This document shows positions 43,930 to 52,957 of a stretch of DNA of 64,000 nt, piece after piece. How positions within the stretch are numbered: position 1 is the stretch's first letter; each line of letters starts with the position of its first letter. Source of the stretch: Chromatiaceae bacterium (GTDB lineage: Bacteria > Pseudomonadota > Gammaproteobacteria > Chromatiales > Chromatiaceae); the NCBI GenBank assembly GCA_024235395.1, contig JACKMK010000001.1:558001-622000 (forward strand). The letters are read 5' to 3'. The notes beneath the pieces are model-generated. The model saw only the letters and a list, made by a program, of their open reading frames with translations, was not told the DNA's origin and did no database searches. A program made the translations under genes and the position numbers.

Positions 43930-45015
43930 ATGGCGGATGCGAAAAGCGTCACAGTAAGTTTCCACAACGTCGCCTTGGCGTTCGGTGACCATGTGGTGTT
44001 GCGCGACATAGACCTCGACATCGAGGCAGGAGAGTTTTTCGCGTTTCTCGGTCCCTCCGGTTCGGGCAAATCCACCCTGCTGCGCCTGCTCGCGGGGTTC
44101 GGTCCGACGCCGCAGGGGCAGGTGTTGATCGACGGCGAAGACGTCACTCGTCTGCCGCCATGGAAACGCCGGGTCGGCATGGTGTTTCAGAACTACGCGC
44201 TGTGGCCGCACATGACGGTGCGCCGCAATGTCGCATTCGGTCTGGAAGAGCGCAGGTTGCCATCCGCCGAAGTGCGCGAACGCGTCGACGCGGCGCTCGA
44301 CGTGGTCGGCTTGCGCGAATATGCCGAGCGACGGCCGTCGCAGCTTTCCGGCGGGCAACAGCAGCGCGTTGCGCTCGCCCGCACTATCGTTGTCGAGCCG
44401 CGCGTGCTGCTACTGGATGAACCGCTGTCCAACCTGGACGCCAACCTGCGCATCCGCATGCGCGGTGAAATCCGGGAACTGCAGCAGCGGCTCGGCATCA
44501 CGACGATCTTCGTCACCCATGACCAGGAAGAGGCAAATACGGTCGCCGATCGCATGGCGGTTCTCAACGACGGCATCCTGCAGCAGGTCGGCTCGCCGAT
44601 GGCGCTGTACGACAATCCTGCTAACCGCTTCGTCGCCCGTTTCCTCGGCACCGCCAACCTGCTCGACGGCGACATCACCCGAGGAGCATCCGGTGCGGCA
44701 CTGCGCATCGCTGCCGGGTTCGAGATCCCTATCGGACAGTTGGCAACCGATGCCGCGCGCGCCACCGCGATGTTTCGACCGCAGAATCTCGCGCCCCTCA
44801 GCGGCCCCCCGGTGGCGGATTCGAAACGGGTCCACTTCCCTGCCCGGGTGCGCCAACGTGAATTTCTCGGCAATCTGATCCGCTACGAGATCGAGGTCCA
44901 CGGCCAGGCACTGGTCTTCGACGACATACACCAGCAGGGGACGCCGACCTATGAGGTCGACCAGATCATAGAGATGACGCTCGACCCTGCGCGGGTGCGC
45001 GTGCTGACCGGATAG
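43930..45015 (+). CDS. ABC transporter ATP-binding protein (FbpC/PotA-like)
   Basis: 361 residues from ATG 43930; an in-frame GTG at 43918 overlapping the permease stop is an alternative. Walker A GPSGSGKST, Q-loop MVFQNYALWPHMTV, signature LSGGQQQRVALAR, Walker B VLLLDEPLSNLD and the H-loop THDQEEA are all intact. The C-terminal TOBE-like domain (about 250-361) is characteristic of the iron/polyamine/sugar subfamily. It supplies energy for the operon's importer. The gene ends 50 bases from the convergent GGDEF-EAL gene. Confidence 0.92.
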   Translation: MADAKSVTVSFHNVALAFGDHVVLRDIDLDIEAGEFFAFLGPSGSGKSTLLRLLAGFGPTPQGQVLIDGEDVTRLPPWKRRVGMVFQNYALWPHMTVRRNVAFGLEERRLPSAEVRERVDAALDVVGLREYAERRPSQLSGGQQQRVALARTIVVEPRVLLLDEPLSNLDANLRIRMRGEIRELQQRLGITTIFVTHDQEEANTVADRMAVLNDGILQQVGSPMALYDNPANRFVARFLGTANLLDGDITRGASGAALRIAAGFEIPIGQLATDAARATAMFRPQNLAPLSGPPVADSKRVHFPARVRQREFLGNLIRYEIEVHGQALVFDDIHQQGTPTYEVDQIIEMTLDPARVRVLTG

Positions 45016-45065
45016 CCCGTGTCGGACGGTGGTGGTCGGCGAGAGTCCCGGCCGTCTCGACCGTG

Positions 45066-47204
45066 TCAGGCGGCGGTGCGTTGCGCCAGACCGTCGATAT
45101 CGAGGTGCAGGCCGAGGTCGAACAACGCGTCGATCTCGCGCGCCGGCGACGGTCGTGCAAAATAGTATCCCTGCATCAGGTCGCATCCCATGGCCCGCAA
45201 TCGCCGACATTGTTCGCCGGTCTCGACGCCCTCTGCGATGACCGCAATACCGAGATCATCGGCAAGGCCAATCAGGGCATTGCACAGTTTCATGCCGGCG
45301 CCGTTCTCGCTGTCGTCCTGTACGAACTGCTTGTCGATCTTGTAGGCGTCGAAACGATAGTGCTGCAGATAGGTCAGGGAACTGTAGCCGGTGCCGAAGT
45401 CGTCCGCACTCAGGCGAAAGCCCAACTCCCCCAGGGCATGCAGATTCCGACGCACCTGGGCCTGTTCGCGGATCAGCGCGGTCTCGGTCACCTCCAGGCA
45501 CAACTGCGATGCGGCAATCCCGGCACGCCGCACGATGGCAGTGATCTTTTCAACCACGTCATGGTCGACCAACTGGCGTGCCGACAGGTTGACCGACACG
45601 GACAAGGGGTTGCGTGCCGTGCCGAATTGGTTGTTCCATGCGCGGACCTGCGTGCACGCCTGCTCGATGACCCATTCGCCGATGGCCTGGATGACCCCGA
45701 TCTCTTCGGCGACCGGGATGAACAGATCCGGGGGGATCGATCCCTTGAGTGGATGGTGCCACCTCAGTAGCGCCTCGAAGCTCGCGATGCGCTGCTCGCC
45801 GAGGTGCACCACCGGTTGATAGTGGACCTCGAACTCCCGGTTCTGCAGCGCCTGGCGCAACATCGATTCCAGCTCCGTCGCCTGACGCACATCCTCCTGC
45901 ATGTCGGTATTGAACACCTCGATCCGCCGACCGCTGCCTCGTTTGGCACGGAACATGGCGATATCGGCATGGCGAATCATCGTCTCCGGCGCGTCATACG
46001 TTCCGTCGCTCAACGCGATCCCCACGCTCGCTCCGATCTGTACGGTGCGTTCCGCGACCATGAATGGGGCGTTCAGTTCTTCCAGGATGCGCTCGGCGAT
46101 TGCCACCGCCTCGCCGGCGTCCGCGATCTGGTTGAGCAACACGATGTACTCGTCGCCGCCCAGTCGAGCCACCGTGTCCAGCGGACGAACCGCCCGCGAA
46201 AGCACACCGCCGACCTGGATCAACAGCTCGTCCCCGACCGCGTGCCCATAGGTGTCGTTGATCTGCTTGAAGCGATCGAGGTCGATGAAACACAGACCGA
46301 ACAGGCGTTGCGGATCACGTTTCGAGATGCGGATTGCCTGGCGGATACGATCTTCGAACAGTGCACGCGTAGGCAGTGCGGTGAGGTCGTCGTACAGCGC
46401 AGCCTGCTCGAGCTGGCTGAGCAGTGTCACCCGTTCGCGGCGCTTGCGCACCGCCTGGATGGCGGCCAACCACAGGCCCAGGACACCTAGCATCCAGATC
46501 CCGAGATGCGTGGCCGACATCGCCCGGCTGCTCTGCTCGGCGGCGTGGAGATAAGGCGCAAGCGGCACCGAGACGCTGATCCCGCCACGCAGGTCGCCTG
46601 TCTTGTAGCCGAGCACGGCGTGGCACTTTTCGCATCCGGGCGTCATGTACATCGGCTTCATCAGCCGTAGATAGCGTTGTTCGCCAATCGAGGTCTCTTC
46701 GACAACCTCGTCGGTCTTGCCCTCGGAGAACGCCTCAAGTACGTCCTTTTCCCAGGTGTCCGGTGCATTGACCGGGTTGAGATACCGCAGCCCGGTGATC
46801 TTCCCCTTGATACCGTAGGTCTGCTCGAACTCTTCGGTCATCTGCCGCATCATGTAGGCGGGATTCAACAGCGTGAGCCGCTTGCCGTCGGTGGTCATAA
46901 CGTCGCGGTCGGGAAGGTGCGCCAGATAGGGGCTCGGCGGCGTGGTGTCGGTGGGCGGCACGTAGACGCCGCCGTGTCGGGTCGCCCATTCGCGGAATGC
47001 CATGTCCTTGTTCCACAACGAACGCGCCTCACTGGTCGCGAGTGCGACCTTCTCGCGGTACAGGTAGCTCTGGTTCCAATGATTGGAATAGGCGACCAAC
47101 GAGGTCCACCCCGCCAGCAACAGGACCAGCGTCAGCCCGAGGTGCCCCGAGAGGTAACTCTGCTTGCGTTCGTCAAACGATGTTTCGTCGGATCGTTGCG
47201 CCAT
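45066..47204 (-). CDS. GGDEF-EAL protein with heme-type (DUF3365) periplasmic sensor
   Basis: 712 residues from ATG 47204 (47231 is also possible). An N-terminal helix (about 21-39), a periplasmic DUF3365/Tll0287-like sensor (50-225) that contains CEKCH (C191-H195), a c-type heme site, then a second helix (232-250). The GGDEF domain has LGGDEY (Phe replaced by Tyr) with an inhibitory I-site RPLD five residues before it. The EAL domain has FEALLRW, SVNLSARQL and DDFGTGYSSL. It may make or break cyclic-di-GMP under control of redox or gas binding; which activity dominates cannot be told. It is convergent with the ABC ATPase gene. Confidence 0.9.
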   Translation of the reverse strand: MAQRSDETSFDERKQSYLSGHLGLTLVLLLAGWTSLVAYSNHWNQSYLYREKVALATSEARSLWNKDMAFREWATRHGGVYVPPTDTTPPSPYLAHLPDRDVMTTDGKRLTLLNPAYMMRQMTEEFEQTYGIKGKITGLRYLNPVNAPDTWEKDVLEAFSEGKTDEVVEETSIGEQRYLRLMKPMYMTPGCEKCHAVLGYKTGDLRGGISVSVPLAPYLHAAEQSSRAMSATHLGIWMLGVLGLWLAAIQAVRKRRERVTLLSQLEQAALYDDLTALPTRALFEDRIRQAIRISKRDPQRLFGLCFIDLDRFKQINDTYGHAVGDELLIQVGGVLSRAVRPLDTVARLGGDEYIVLLNQIADAGEAVAIAERILEELNAPFMVAERTVQIGASVGIALSDGTYDAPETMIRHADIAMFRAKRGSGRRIEVFNTDMQEDVRQATELESMLRQALQNREFEVHYQPVVHLGEQRIASFEALLRWHHPLKGSIPPDLFIPVAEEIGVIQAIGEWVIEQACTQVRAWNNQFGTARNPLSVSVNLSARQLVDHDVVEKITAIVRRAGIAASQLCLEVTETALIREQAQVRRNLHALGELGFRLSADDFGTGYSSLTYLQHYRFDAYKIDKQFVQDDSENGAGMKLCNALIGLADDLGIAVIAEGVETGEQCRRLRAMGCDLMQGYYFARPSPAREIDALFDLGLHLDIDGLAQRTAA

Positions 47205-47404
47205 GCCGCCGTTCCAGGTCCAGCGACGCATGCGTCGCCCACTGGTGCGTTAGCGACCCGACAGGCGCACAATTGAATACACGGATGGCCGTCCGAAACG
47301 GATCGGCAGCCAATTCGGAAGCGCGATCCCAGCGCACTCCGGCGCAGGATCCAGGTGGCGCGGGCATCGCCAGCGGAACAGGTGGTTCCGATAGGCGAGC
47401 AGGC

Positions 47405-48082
47405 ATGATCCAGACGCGTGAACAGGGGATCGAGACCATGCTGGCGGAGATCGACGCCGAGGCGCGAATAACCCGCCGGATGACCGGCAGGCCGGGAATC
47501 GACGCGCGCATCATGGACGTGATGGCGAAGGTACCCCGCGATGCCTTCGTGCCCGAGGCGCTACGTGCCGCGGCGTTCGACAACGGGCCCCTGCCGATCG
47601 GACATGGCCAGACCATCTCGCAACCGTTCATCGTCGCACTGATGACCGACCTGTTGGCCCCGCGCCCGACCCACCGGGTACTCGAGATCGGCACCGGTAC
47701 CGGCTATCAGACCGCGGTGTTGTCGCTGTTGTGCGACAGTGTCTACAGCGTCGATCGGATCGCCGCGCTCAGTGAGACCGCCGCGGCGCGGCTCGAGCGA
47801 CTGGGTTTCCACAATGTGCACATCCGCACCGGCGACGGTCACGCCGGTTGGCCGGAGTTCGCGCCTTACGACCGGGTCATCGTCACCGCCGCCGCTACCC
47901 ATATCCCGGCGGCGCTGGTCGACCAAATGCGCCCCGGCGGGCGGCTGGTGATCCCGGTGGGGCCGCCGCACGGTCCGCAGTCGCTGCTGTTGGTCAACAA
48001 GGATGCCGCGGGACAAAGCGAGGTGCGGGACGTCCTTGGCGTCGCATTCGTCCCGCTGGTTGCCGACGACGAGCGCCGCTGA
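47405..48082 (+). CDS. pcm: Protein-L-isoaspartate O-methyltransferase
   Basis: 225 residues. The SAM-binding motif I is VLEIGTGTGYQTAVL, preceded by the family signature MAKVPRDAFVPEALRAAAFDNGPLPIGHGQTISQP. It methylates isoaspartyl residues that form in ageing proteins so that they can be reset. This is the common Pcm length and order. The gene is divergent from the GGDEF-EAL gene and ends only 6 bases from the convergent VOC gene. Confidence 0.93.
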   Translation: MIQTREQGIETMLAEIDAEARITRRMTGRPGIDARIMDVMAKVPRDAFVPEALRAAAFDNGPLPIGHGQTISQPFIVALMTDLLAPRPTHRVLEIGTGTGYQTAVLSLLCDSVYSVDRIAALSETAAARLERLGFHNVHIRTGDGHAGWPEFAPYDRVIVTAAATHIPAALVDQMRPGGRLVIPVGPPHGPQSLLLVNKDAAGQSEVRDVLGVAFVPLVADDERR

Positions 48083-48088
48083 GCGGGG

Positions 48089-48475
48089 TCAGGCCCCCAC
48101 GGCCGCCTGCTCGACCAGCTCCCAGGTATTGCCGTCGGGATCGCGGCAGAACAACGCACGCCGCCCCGACCGGCTGAGGGTGTATCCCACCCCTGCCCGT
48201 TCCAGGCGCCGGATAAACTCGTCGAGGTCGCCGACCACGACCGCGGTGTGCCGATCACGGCCACCGTGCGCCGGACGGCCGTCGACCGGGTCGGGATTAG
48301 GCAGCTCGAGCAGGTGCAGCTGACGGTCGCCGAGCCGCAACCAGGCACCGGGAAACCCCAGGTCGGGCCTGCCCGGGTCGGGCTCGAGGCCCAGCACGCC
48401 GGTATAGAACCGTAGCGCGCGCCCGGTGTCCGCGACGATCAGACTGACGTGGTGCAACCCCAGTACCCTGCTCAT
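48089..48475 (-). CDS. VOC (glyoxalase/extradiol dioxygenase) family protein
   Basis: 128 residues. Paired beta-alpha-beta units with LHHVSLIVADTGRALRFYTGVLGLE and HTAVVVGDLDEFIRRLERAGV, and a metal-site Glu in DPDGNTWELVEQ. The His at LHH, the HTAV His and the final Glu can form the metal site of glyoxalase-fold enzymes. The substrate is unknown. Its ATG overlaps the end of the preceding EamA gene (ATGA), so the two are translated together. Confidence 0.86.
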   Translation of the reverse strand: MSRVLGLHHVSLIVADTGRALRFYTGVLGLEPDPGRPDLGFPGAWLRLGDRQLHLLELPNPDPVDGRPAHGGRDRHTAVVVGDLDEFIRRLERAGVGYTLSRSGRRALFCRDPDGNTWELVEQAAVGA

Positions 48476-49347
48476 GTCGACGGATCCTCCTGCCGTATCG
48501 CGATCAACGCCGCGCTGAGTATCAGACCGCCGCCCAGCCACTCGGCAAGCACCATGGTCTCGCCGGCGAGCCACCAGGAACTCGCGGCACTGACGACCAG
48601 CTCGAACAGCATGATCACCGCGGACCGCTGGACCGGCATGCTGGACACACCATAGACCACGAGCAGGGTCGACAACAGAAAGCCGCCGATACCGAGCGCG
48701 GCGCTGCCCCACCAGGCGCTCGCCGAAACCGCCGGCATGACCGGAGACTGCAGCCATATGTAACCCAGTGACACCACGACGACCCCCACCCAGGCCAGCT
48801 GGGTCTTTGCGCGCACGCCCAGCCCGGCCAGTCGCCGGGTCATCACGTTGTTCACCGCAAACGCCAGGCCGGCGCTTGCCGCCAGCAGATCGGCGCGATT
48901 CAACGGCACCTGCCCGACCGCCGGGTCCCACAACATCACCAGGGCACCGCCGATCCCAAGGGAGAGCATCAGCCAGGTCAACCCGGTCAGATGTTCGGCA
49001 AGCAACCAGCGGCCCAGCAACACGGTCCAGATCGGGGACAGGTAGAACAGCAGCACCACGCGCACCACCTCGCCCTCGAGAACCGCCAGCACGAACGCAA
49101 GGTTGGTCCAACCGGCGCCCAGCATCAGCCACAGCACGTCGCCCGACTGGCCGCGCGCCACGCGCCAGTCGATGCGGGCGAACGCCGCAAACAACAGCGC
49201 CGCCGAGCCGTAGCCGACCAGCGTCAGCCAGGCGCCGTGCATGCCGGCGTCCTCGAGGATCCGGGTCGGATACCAGACCACCCCCCAGAAGGTCGCCCCG
49301 TACAGCAGCCCCAAAGTCGGCCCGTAGCGGGCCAGCACAGCATTCAT
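48472..49347 (-). CDS. EamA/DMT family transporter
   Basis: 291 residues, ten predicted helices in two EamA repeats (PTLGLLYGATFWGVVWYPTRIL, then NNVMTRRLAGLGVRAKTQLAWVGVVV). It probably exports a small metabolite. It is coupled to the VOC gene and is divergent from dapC; the short 48-base gap must hold promoters for both genes. Confidence 0.88.
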   Translation of the reverse strand: MNAVLARYGPTLGLLYGATFWGVVWYPTRILEDAGMHGAWLTLVGYGSAALLFAAFARIDWRVARGQSGDVLWLMLGAGWTNLAFVLAVLEGEVVRVVLLFYLSPIWTVLLGRWLLAEHLTGLTWLMLSLGIGGALVMLWDPAVGQVPLNRADLLAASAGLAFAVNNVMTRRLAGLGVRAKTQLAWVGVVVVSLGYIWLQSPVMPAVSASAWWGSAALGIGGFLLSTLLVVYGVSSMPVQRSAVIMLFELVVSAASSWWLAGETMVLAEWLGGGLILSAALIAIRQEDPST

Positions 49348-49360
49348 CAGACCGATCGCC

Positions 49361-49366
49361 TATAAT
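49361..49366 (+). promoter_or_regulatory. Probable -10 element of the dap operon
   Basis: A perfect TATAAT 30 bases before the dapC start, in the gap between divergent genes. The -35 region (around 49338-49343) is a poor match. The predicted start point leaves a leader of only about 23 bases with no strong ribosome site. Confidence 0.5.
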
Positions 49367-49395
49367 CGGCCGCCCGGAAATACGCTGTCGCGCGC

Positions 49396-50592
49396 ATGAA
49401 CCCCGACCTGGCCAAACTCCAACCCTACCCGTTCGAGAAGCTCAAGGCGCTCATGGCGGGTGCCACGCCGCCCGACATGCCGCACATCGCGCTGTCGATC
49501 GGCGAGCCGAAGCATGCCACACCGCCATTGATCGCGGCAGCGCTGCAGCGGCACCTGCAGGACGGGCTGTCGACCTATCCGCTGACCAAGGGGATGCCGG
49601 CGCTGCGCCAGGCGATCGCCGGATGGCTGGAGCGGCGTTTCGCGCTCCCCGGGGGCTCACTCGACCCGGAAGACCAGGTATTGCCGGTCAGCGGTACGCG
49701 CGAGGCACTGTTCGCGTTCGCCCAGGCGGTCATCGATCGCGGCCGGCCGGCGCTGGTCGTCTGCCCGAACCCGTTCTACCAGATCTACGAGGGCGCCGCG
49801 TTGCTCGCCGGTGCGACACCGTATTTCGTCCCCTGCCAGCGCGACACCGGCTATCTGCCCGATTTCGACGCGGTCAGCAGCGAGACCTGGGACGCCTGTC
49901 AGCTGCTGTACCTCTGCTCCCCGGGCAATCCAACCGGCGCCGTGGCCCCGCAGGCAACGCTGCAGCACCTGATCACCTTGGCCGAGCGACACGATTTCAT
50001 CATCGCGGCGGACGAATGCTACGCCGAGATCTATTTCGACGAGCGTGATCCCCCGGCCGGGTTGTTGCAGGCGGCCGCGGCGATGGGCCAAAACGACTTC
50101 CGACGCTGTGTCGTGTTTCACAGCCTGTCGAAACGTTCCAATGCGCCCGGCCTGCGGTCCGGGTTTGTCGCCGGCGACGCGCGCATCCTCGAAGACTTCC
50201 TGCGCTATCGTACCTACCACGGATGCGCGCTGCCGGCGCAGCACCAGTATGCGAGCATCGCGGCGTGGCAGGACGAACAGCACGTGCGCGACAACCGCCG
50301 CCTGTACCGCGAAAAATTCGCCGCGGTACTCGAGATACTCGACGGCTGCCTCGACGTGGACCCGCCACAGGCCGGTTTCTACCTGTGGCCACGCACGCCG
50401 ATCGCCGACGACGCGTTCGCCCGCGGTCTGTACGAGCAGTTCAACGTCACGGTACTTCCGGGCCGCTATCTGTCGCGCGAGGTCGATGGCCTGAACCCGG
50501 GCGCCGGCCATGTACGCATGGCGCTGGTCGCCGGTCCGGAGGAAACCCTAGAGGCCGCGCACCGCATTCGCGAATTCGTCAACCGTCTGTAG
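49396..50592 (+). CDS. dapC: Succinyldiaminopimelate transaminase
   Basis: 398 residues. Class I PLP fold with CSPGNPTGAV, ADECYAEIY and the lysine context HSLSKRSNAPGLRSGF (Lys246). The N-terminus (LQPYPFEKLKAL, ALSIGEPKHATP) is that of proteobacterial DapC, which makes N-succinyl-LL-diaminopimelate from N-succinyl-2-amino-6-oxopimelate with glutamate. It is first in an operon with dapD and dapE, which supports the assignment over other aminotransferases. Confidence 0.93.
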   Translation: MNPDLAKLQPYPFEKLKALMAGATPPDMPHIALSIGEPKHATPPLIAAALQRHLQDGLSTYPLTKGMPALRQAIAGWLERRFALPGGSLDPEDQVLPVSGTREALFAFAQAVIDRGRPALVVCPNPFYQIYEGAALLAGATPYFVPCQRDTGYLPDFDAVSSETWDACQLLYLCSPGNPTGAVAPQATLQHLITLAERHDFIIAADECYAEIYFDERDPPAGLLQAAAAMGQNDFRRCVVFHSLSKRSNAPGLRSGFVAGDARILEDFLRYRTYHGCALPAQHQYASIAAWQDEQHVRDNRRLYREKFAAVLEILDGCLDVDPPQAGFYLWPRTPIADDAFARGLYEQFNVTVLPGRYLSREVDGLNPGAGHVRMALVAGPEETLEAAHRIREFVNRL

Positions 50593-50615
50593 ATTGCAAC
50601 ATCCAGGAGCCAGTC

Positions 50616-51437
50616 ATGAGCGAAATCCAGTCCATCATCGTCGACGCTTTCGAGAAGCGCGCCGAGATCACGCCGCGTAATGTCAGCACGCCGGTGCACG
50701 ACGCAGTGATGGTGGCCATCGAACAATTGGACCGTGGCGAGATCCGGGTTGCCGAAAAACGCGACGGTCAGTGGCTCGTGAACGACTGGGTCAAGAAGGC
50801 CGTACTGTTGTCGTTCCGCATCAATGACAACGAGTTCATCAAAGGCGGCTTCACGAACTATTACGACAAGGTGCCGTCGAAGTATGCCGACTTCAACTCG
50901 CGCGAATTCCGCGACACCGGCGTACGCGTGGTACCCCCGGCGACCGCGCGCAAGGGCTCCTACATCGCGCCCAGCTGCGTACTGATGCCCTCGTATATCA
51001 ACATCGGCGCCTACGTCGACTCCGGCACCATGGTCGACACCTGGGCGACCGTTGGATCGTGCGCCCAGATCGGCAAGAACGTGCACCTGTCGGGTGGCGT
51101 GGGCATCGGCGGCGTTTTGGAACCCCTGCAGGCGGCTCCGACCATCATCGAGGACAATTGTTTCATCGGCGCGCGCTCGGAAGTTGTCGAGGGCGTAATC
51201 GTCGAAGAGGGTTCGGTGATCTCGATGGGCGTGTACATCGGCCAGTCGACACGCATCTACGACCGTGAGAACGACGAGATCATCTACGGCCGGGTGCCGG
51301 CGGGCTCGGTCGTCGTATCCGGCAACCTGCCCTCCAAGGACGGAAAGTACAGCCTGTACTGCGCGGTAATCGTCAAACGTGTCGACGAAAAGACCCGCGC
51401 AAAAGTCGGCATCAACGAGCTGTTACGCGATATCTGA
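50616..51437 (+). CDS. dapD: Tetrahydrodipicolinate N-succinyltransferase
   Basis: 273 residues. An N-terminal helical domain is followed by a left-handed beta helix of hexapeptide repeats (SYIAPSCVLMPSYINIGAYVDSGTMVDTWATVG and VHLSGGVGIGGVLEP). It transfers the succinyl group from succinyl-CoA to tetrahydrodipicolinate, the step before DapC. AGGAG is five bases before the ATG, and it begins 23 bases after dapC. Confidence 0.96.
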   Translation: MSEIQSIIVDAFEKRAEITPRNVSTPVHDAVMVAIEQLDRGEIRVAEKRDGQWLVNDWVKKAVLLSFRINDNEFIKGGFTNYYDKVPSKYADFNSREFRDTGVRVVPPATARKGSYIAPSCVLMPSYINIGAYVDSGTMVDTWATVGSCAQIGKNVHLSGGVGIGGVLEPLQAAPTIIEDNCFIGARSEVVEGVIVEEGSVISMGVYIGQSTRIYDRENDEIIYGRVPAGSVVVSGNLPSKDGKYSLYCAVIVKRVDEKTRAKVGINELLRDI

Positions 51438-51448
51438 GTGCCGCCGCC

Positions 51449-51796
51449 ATGTATACGCTGTACGGGATTCCGAACTGCGACACGATGAAAAAGGCGCGTG
51501 CCTGGCTCGCCGAGCACGACATCGACTACGAGTTCCACGACTACAAAAAGGTTGGAATCGACGAGCGGATGTTGCGCCGTTGGGTGAAGGAACTCGGCTG
51601 GCAGGCGCTGCTGAACACACGCGGCATGATGTGGCGCAAGGTGCCCCAGGCGGTCCGTGACAACATCGACGAGGCCTCGGCGATCAGCCTCATGCTGGAG
51701 ACGCCGTCGATCATCAAGCGTCCGGTGCTCGACACCGGCAAGGTAAGGCATGTCGGTTTCAGGCCCGAGCAGTATGCCGAGATCTTTGATCAATAG
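51449..51796 (+). CDS. yffB: ArsC/Spx-family reductase-like protein (YffB type)
   Basis: 115 residues with a thioredoxin-like fold. The active cysteine is in GIPNCDTMKKAR (Cys10), with a single Cys rather than CXXC, and the later SIIKRPVLD carries the conserved Arg-Pro. YffB-type proteins are thought to be glutathione-dependent thiol reductases rather than true arsenate reductases. It regularly occurs between dapD and dapE in gammaproteobacteria, so its place here is normal though unexplained. Confidence 0.88.
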   Translation: MYTLYGIPNCDTMKKARAWLAEHDIDYEFHDYKKVGIDERMLRRWVKELGWQALLNTRGMMWRKVPQAVRDNIDEASAISLMLETPSIIKRPVLDTGKVRHVGFRPEQYAEIFDQ

Positions 51797-51817
51797 GCAG
51801 CGAGGCCGCCAAGTACC

Positions 51818-52945
51818 ATGTCTGACACACTGGACCTCGCGCTCGACCTGATCGGCCGTCCCTCGGTAACCCCCGAGGATGCCGGCTGCCAGCCGCTGAT
51901 GATGCAACGCCTGGCTGCGGCGGGATTCCGCAACGAACCCCTGCGGTTCGCCGAGGTCGACAATCTCTGGGCGCGGCGCGGCGACCGGGCGCCACTGTTC
52001 TGCTTCGCCGGGCATACCGACGTGGTACCTACCGGACCACGCGAACGCTGGCAGTCCGACCCGTTCGATCCGACGATCCGCGAAGGTATCTTGTACGGAC
52101 GCGGCTCCGCCGACATGAAGGGTTCGCTCGCCGCGATGCTCACTGCGACCGAACGTTTCGTTGCACGGCATCCGGATCACCGTGGCTCGATCGCGTTCCT
52201 GGTCACCAGCGATGAAGAAGGCCCGTCGGTCAACGGCACGGTCAAGGTGGTCGAGGTACTGGAACGTCGCGGCGAGAAGATCGACTGGTGCCTGGTCGGC
52301 GAACCCTCGTCGAATACCCGGCTCGGCGACACCGTGAAGAACGGGCGCCGCGGTTCGCTTGGCGGCGTACTCAGGGTACACGGCAAACAGGGACACGTTG
52401 CCTACCCTCATCTCGCCCGTAATCCGGTGCACGCTGCGGCACCGGCCTTGGCCGAATTGGCGGGCACCGAGTGGGACCGTGGCAACGCGTTCTTTCCGCA
52501 GACGACCTTCCAGATTTCCAACATCCATGCCGGCACCGGTGCCAGCAATGTAATCCCGGGCGAATGCGAGGTGATGTTCAACTTCCGCTATTCGACGGAA
52601 ACCACTCACGAGGCACTGCGCGAACGCGTACAGGCCATCCTCGATCGTCACCGGCTCGATTACACCATCGAATGGACATTGTCCGGCCTGCCGTTCCTGA
52701 CGCCGCGCGGCGAGCTGGTCGGTGCCGCACGGCAGGCGATCAACGAGATCACCGGACTCGACACCGAGCTGTCGACCGCCGGCGGTACCTCGGATGGCCG
52801 CTTCATTGCCCCGACCGGCGCCCAGGTACTGGAACTCGGCCCGCTGAACGCGACCATTCATCAGATCGACGAGTGCGTCGCCGTCGACGACCTCGATCGC
52901 CTGTCGTCGATCTACGAGCGAATCCTCGAACTGCTGTTGGCCTGA
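51818..52945 (+). CDS. dapE: Succinyl-diaminopimelate desuccinylase
   Basis: 375 residues. M20 peptidase family with two zinc ions: FAGHTDVVP (H66), GRGSADMKG (D99) and SDEEGP (E133, E134), plus the second-half GGTSDGRF. It removes succinate from N-succinyl-LL-diaminopimelate to give LL-diaminopimelate for lysine and peptidoglycan. It is the last gene of the dap operon and stops 12 bases from the convergent transglutaminase gene. Confidence 0.95.
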   Translation: MSDTLDLALDLIGRPSVTPEDAGCQPLMMQRLAAAGFRNEPLRFAEVDNLWARRGDRAPLFCFAGHTDVVPTGPRERWQSDPFDPTIREGILYGRGSADMKGSLAAMLTATERFVARHPDHRGSIAFLVTSDEEGPSVNGTVKVVEVLERRGEKIDWCLVGEPSSNTRLGDTVKNGRRGSLGGVLRVHGKQGHVAYPHLARNPVHAAAPALAELAGTEWDRGNAFFPQTTFQISNIHAGTGASNVIPGECEVMFNFRYSTETTHEALRERVQAILDRHRLDYTIEWTLSGLPFLTPRGELVGAARQAINEITGLDTELSTAGGTSDGRFIAPTGAQVLELGPLNATIHQIDECVAVDDLDRLSSIYERILELLLA

Positions 52946-52957
52946 ATGGCGATTGTG

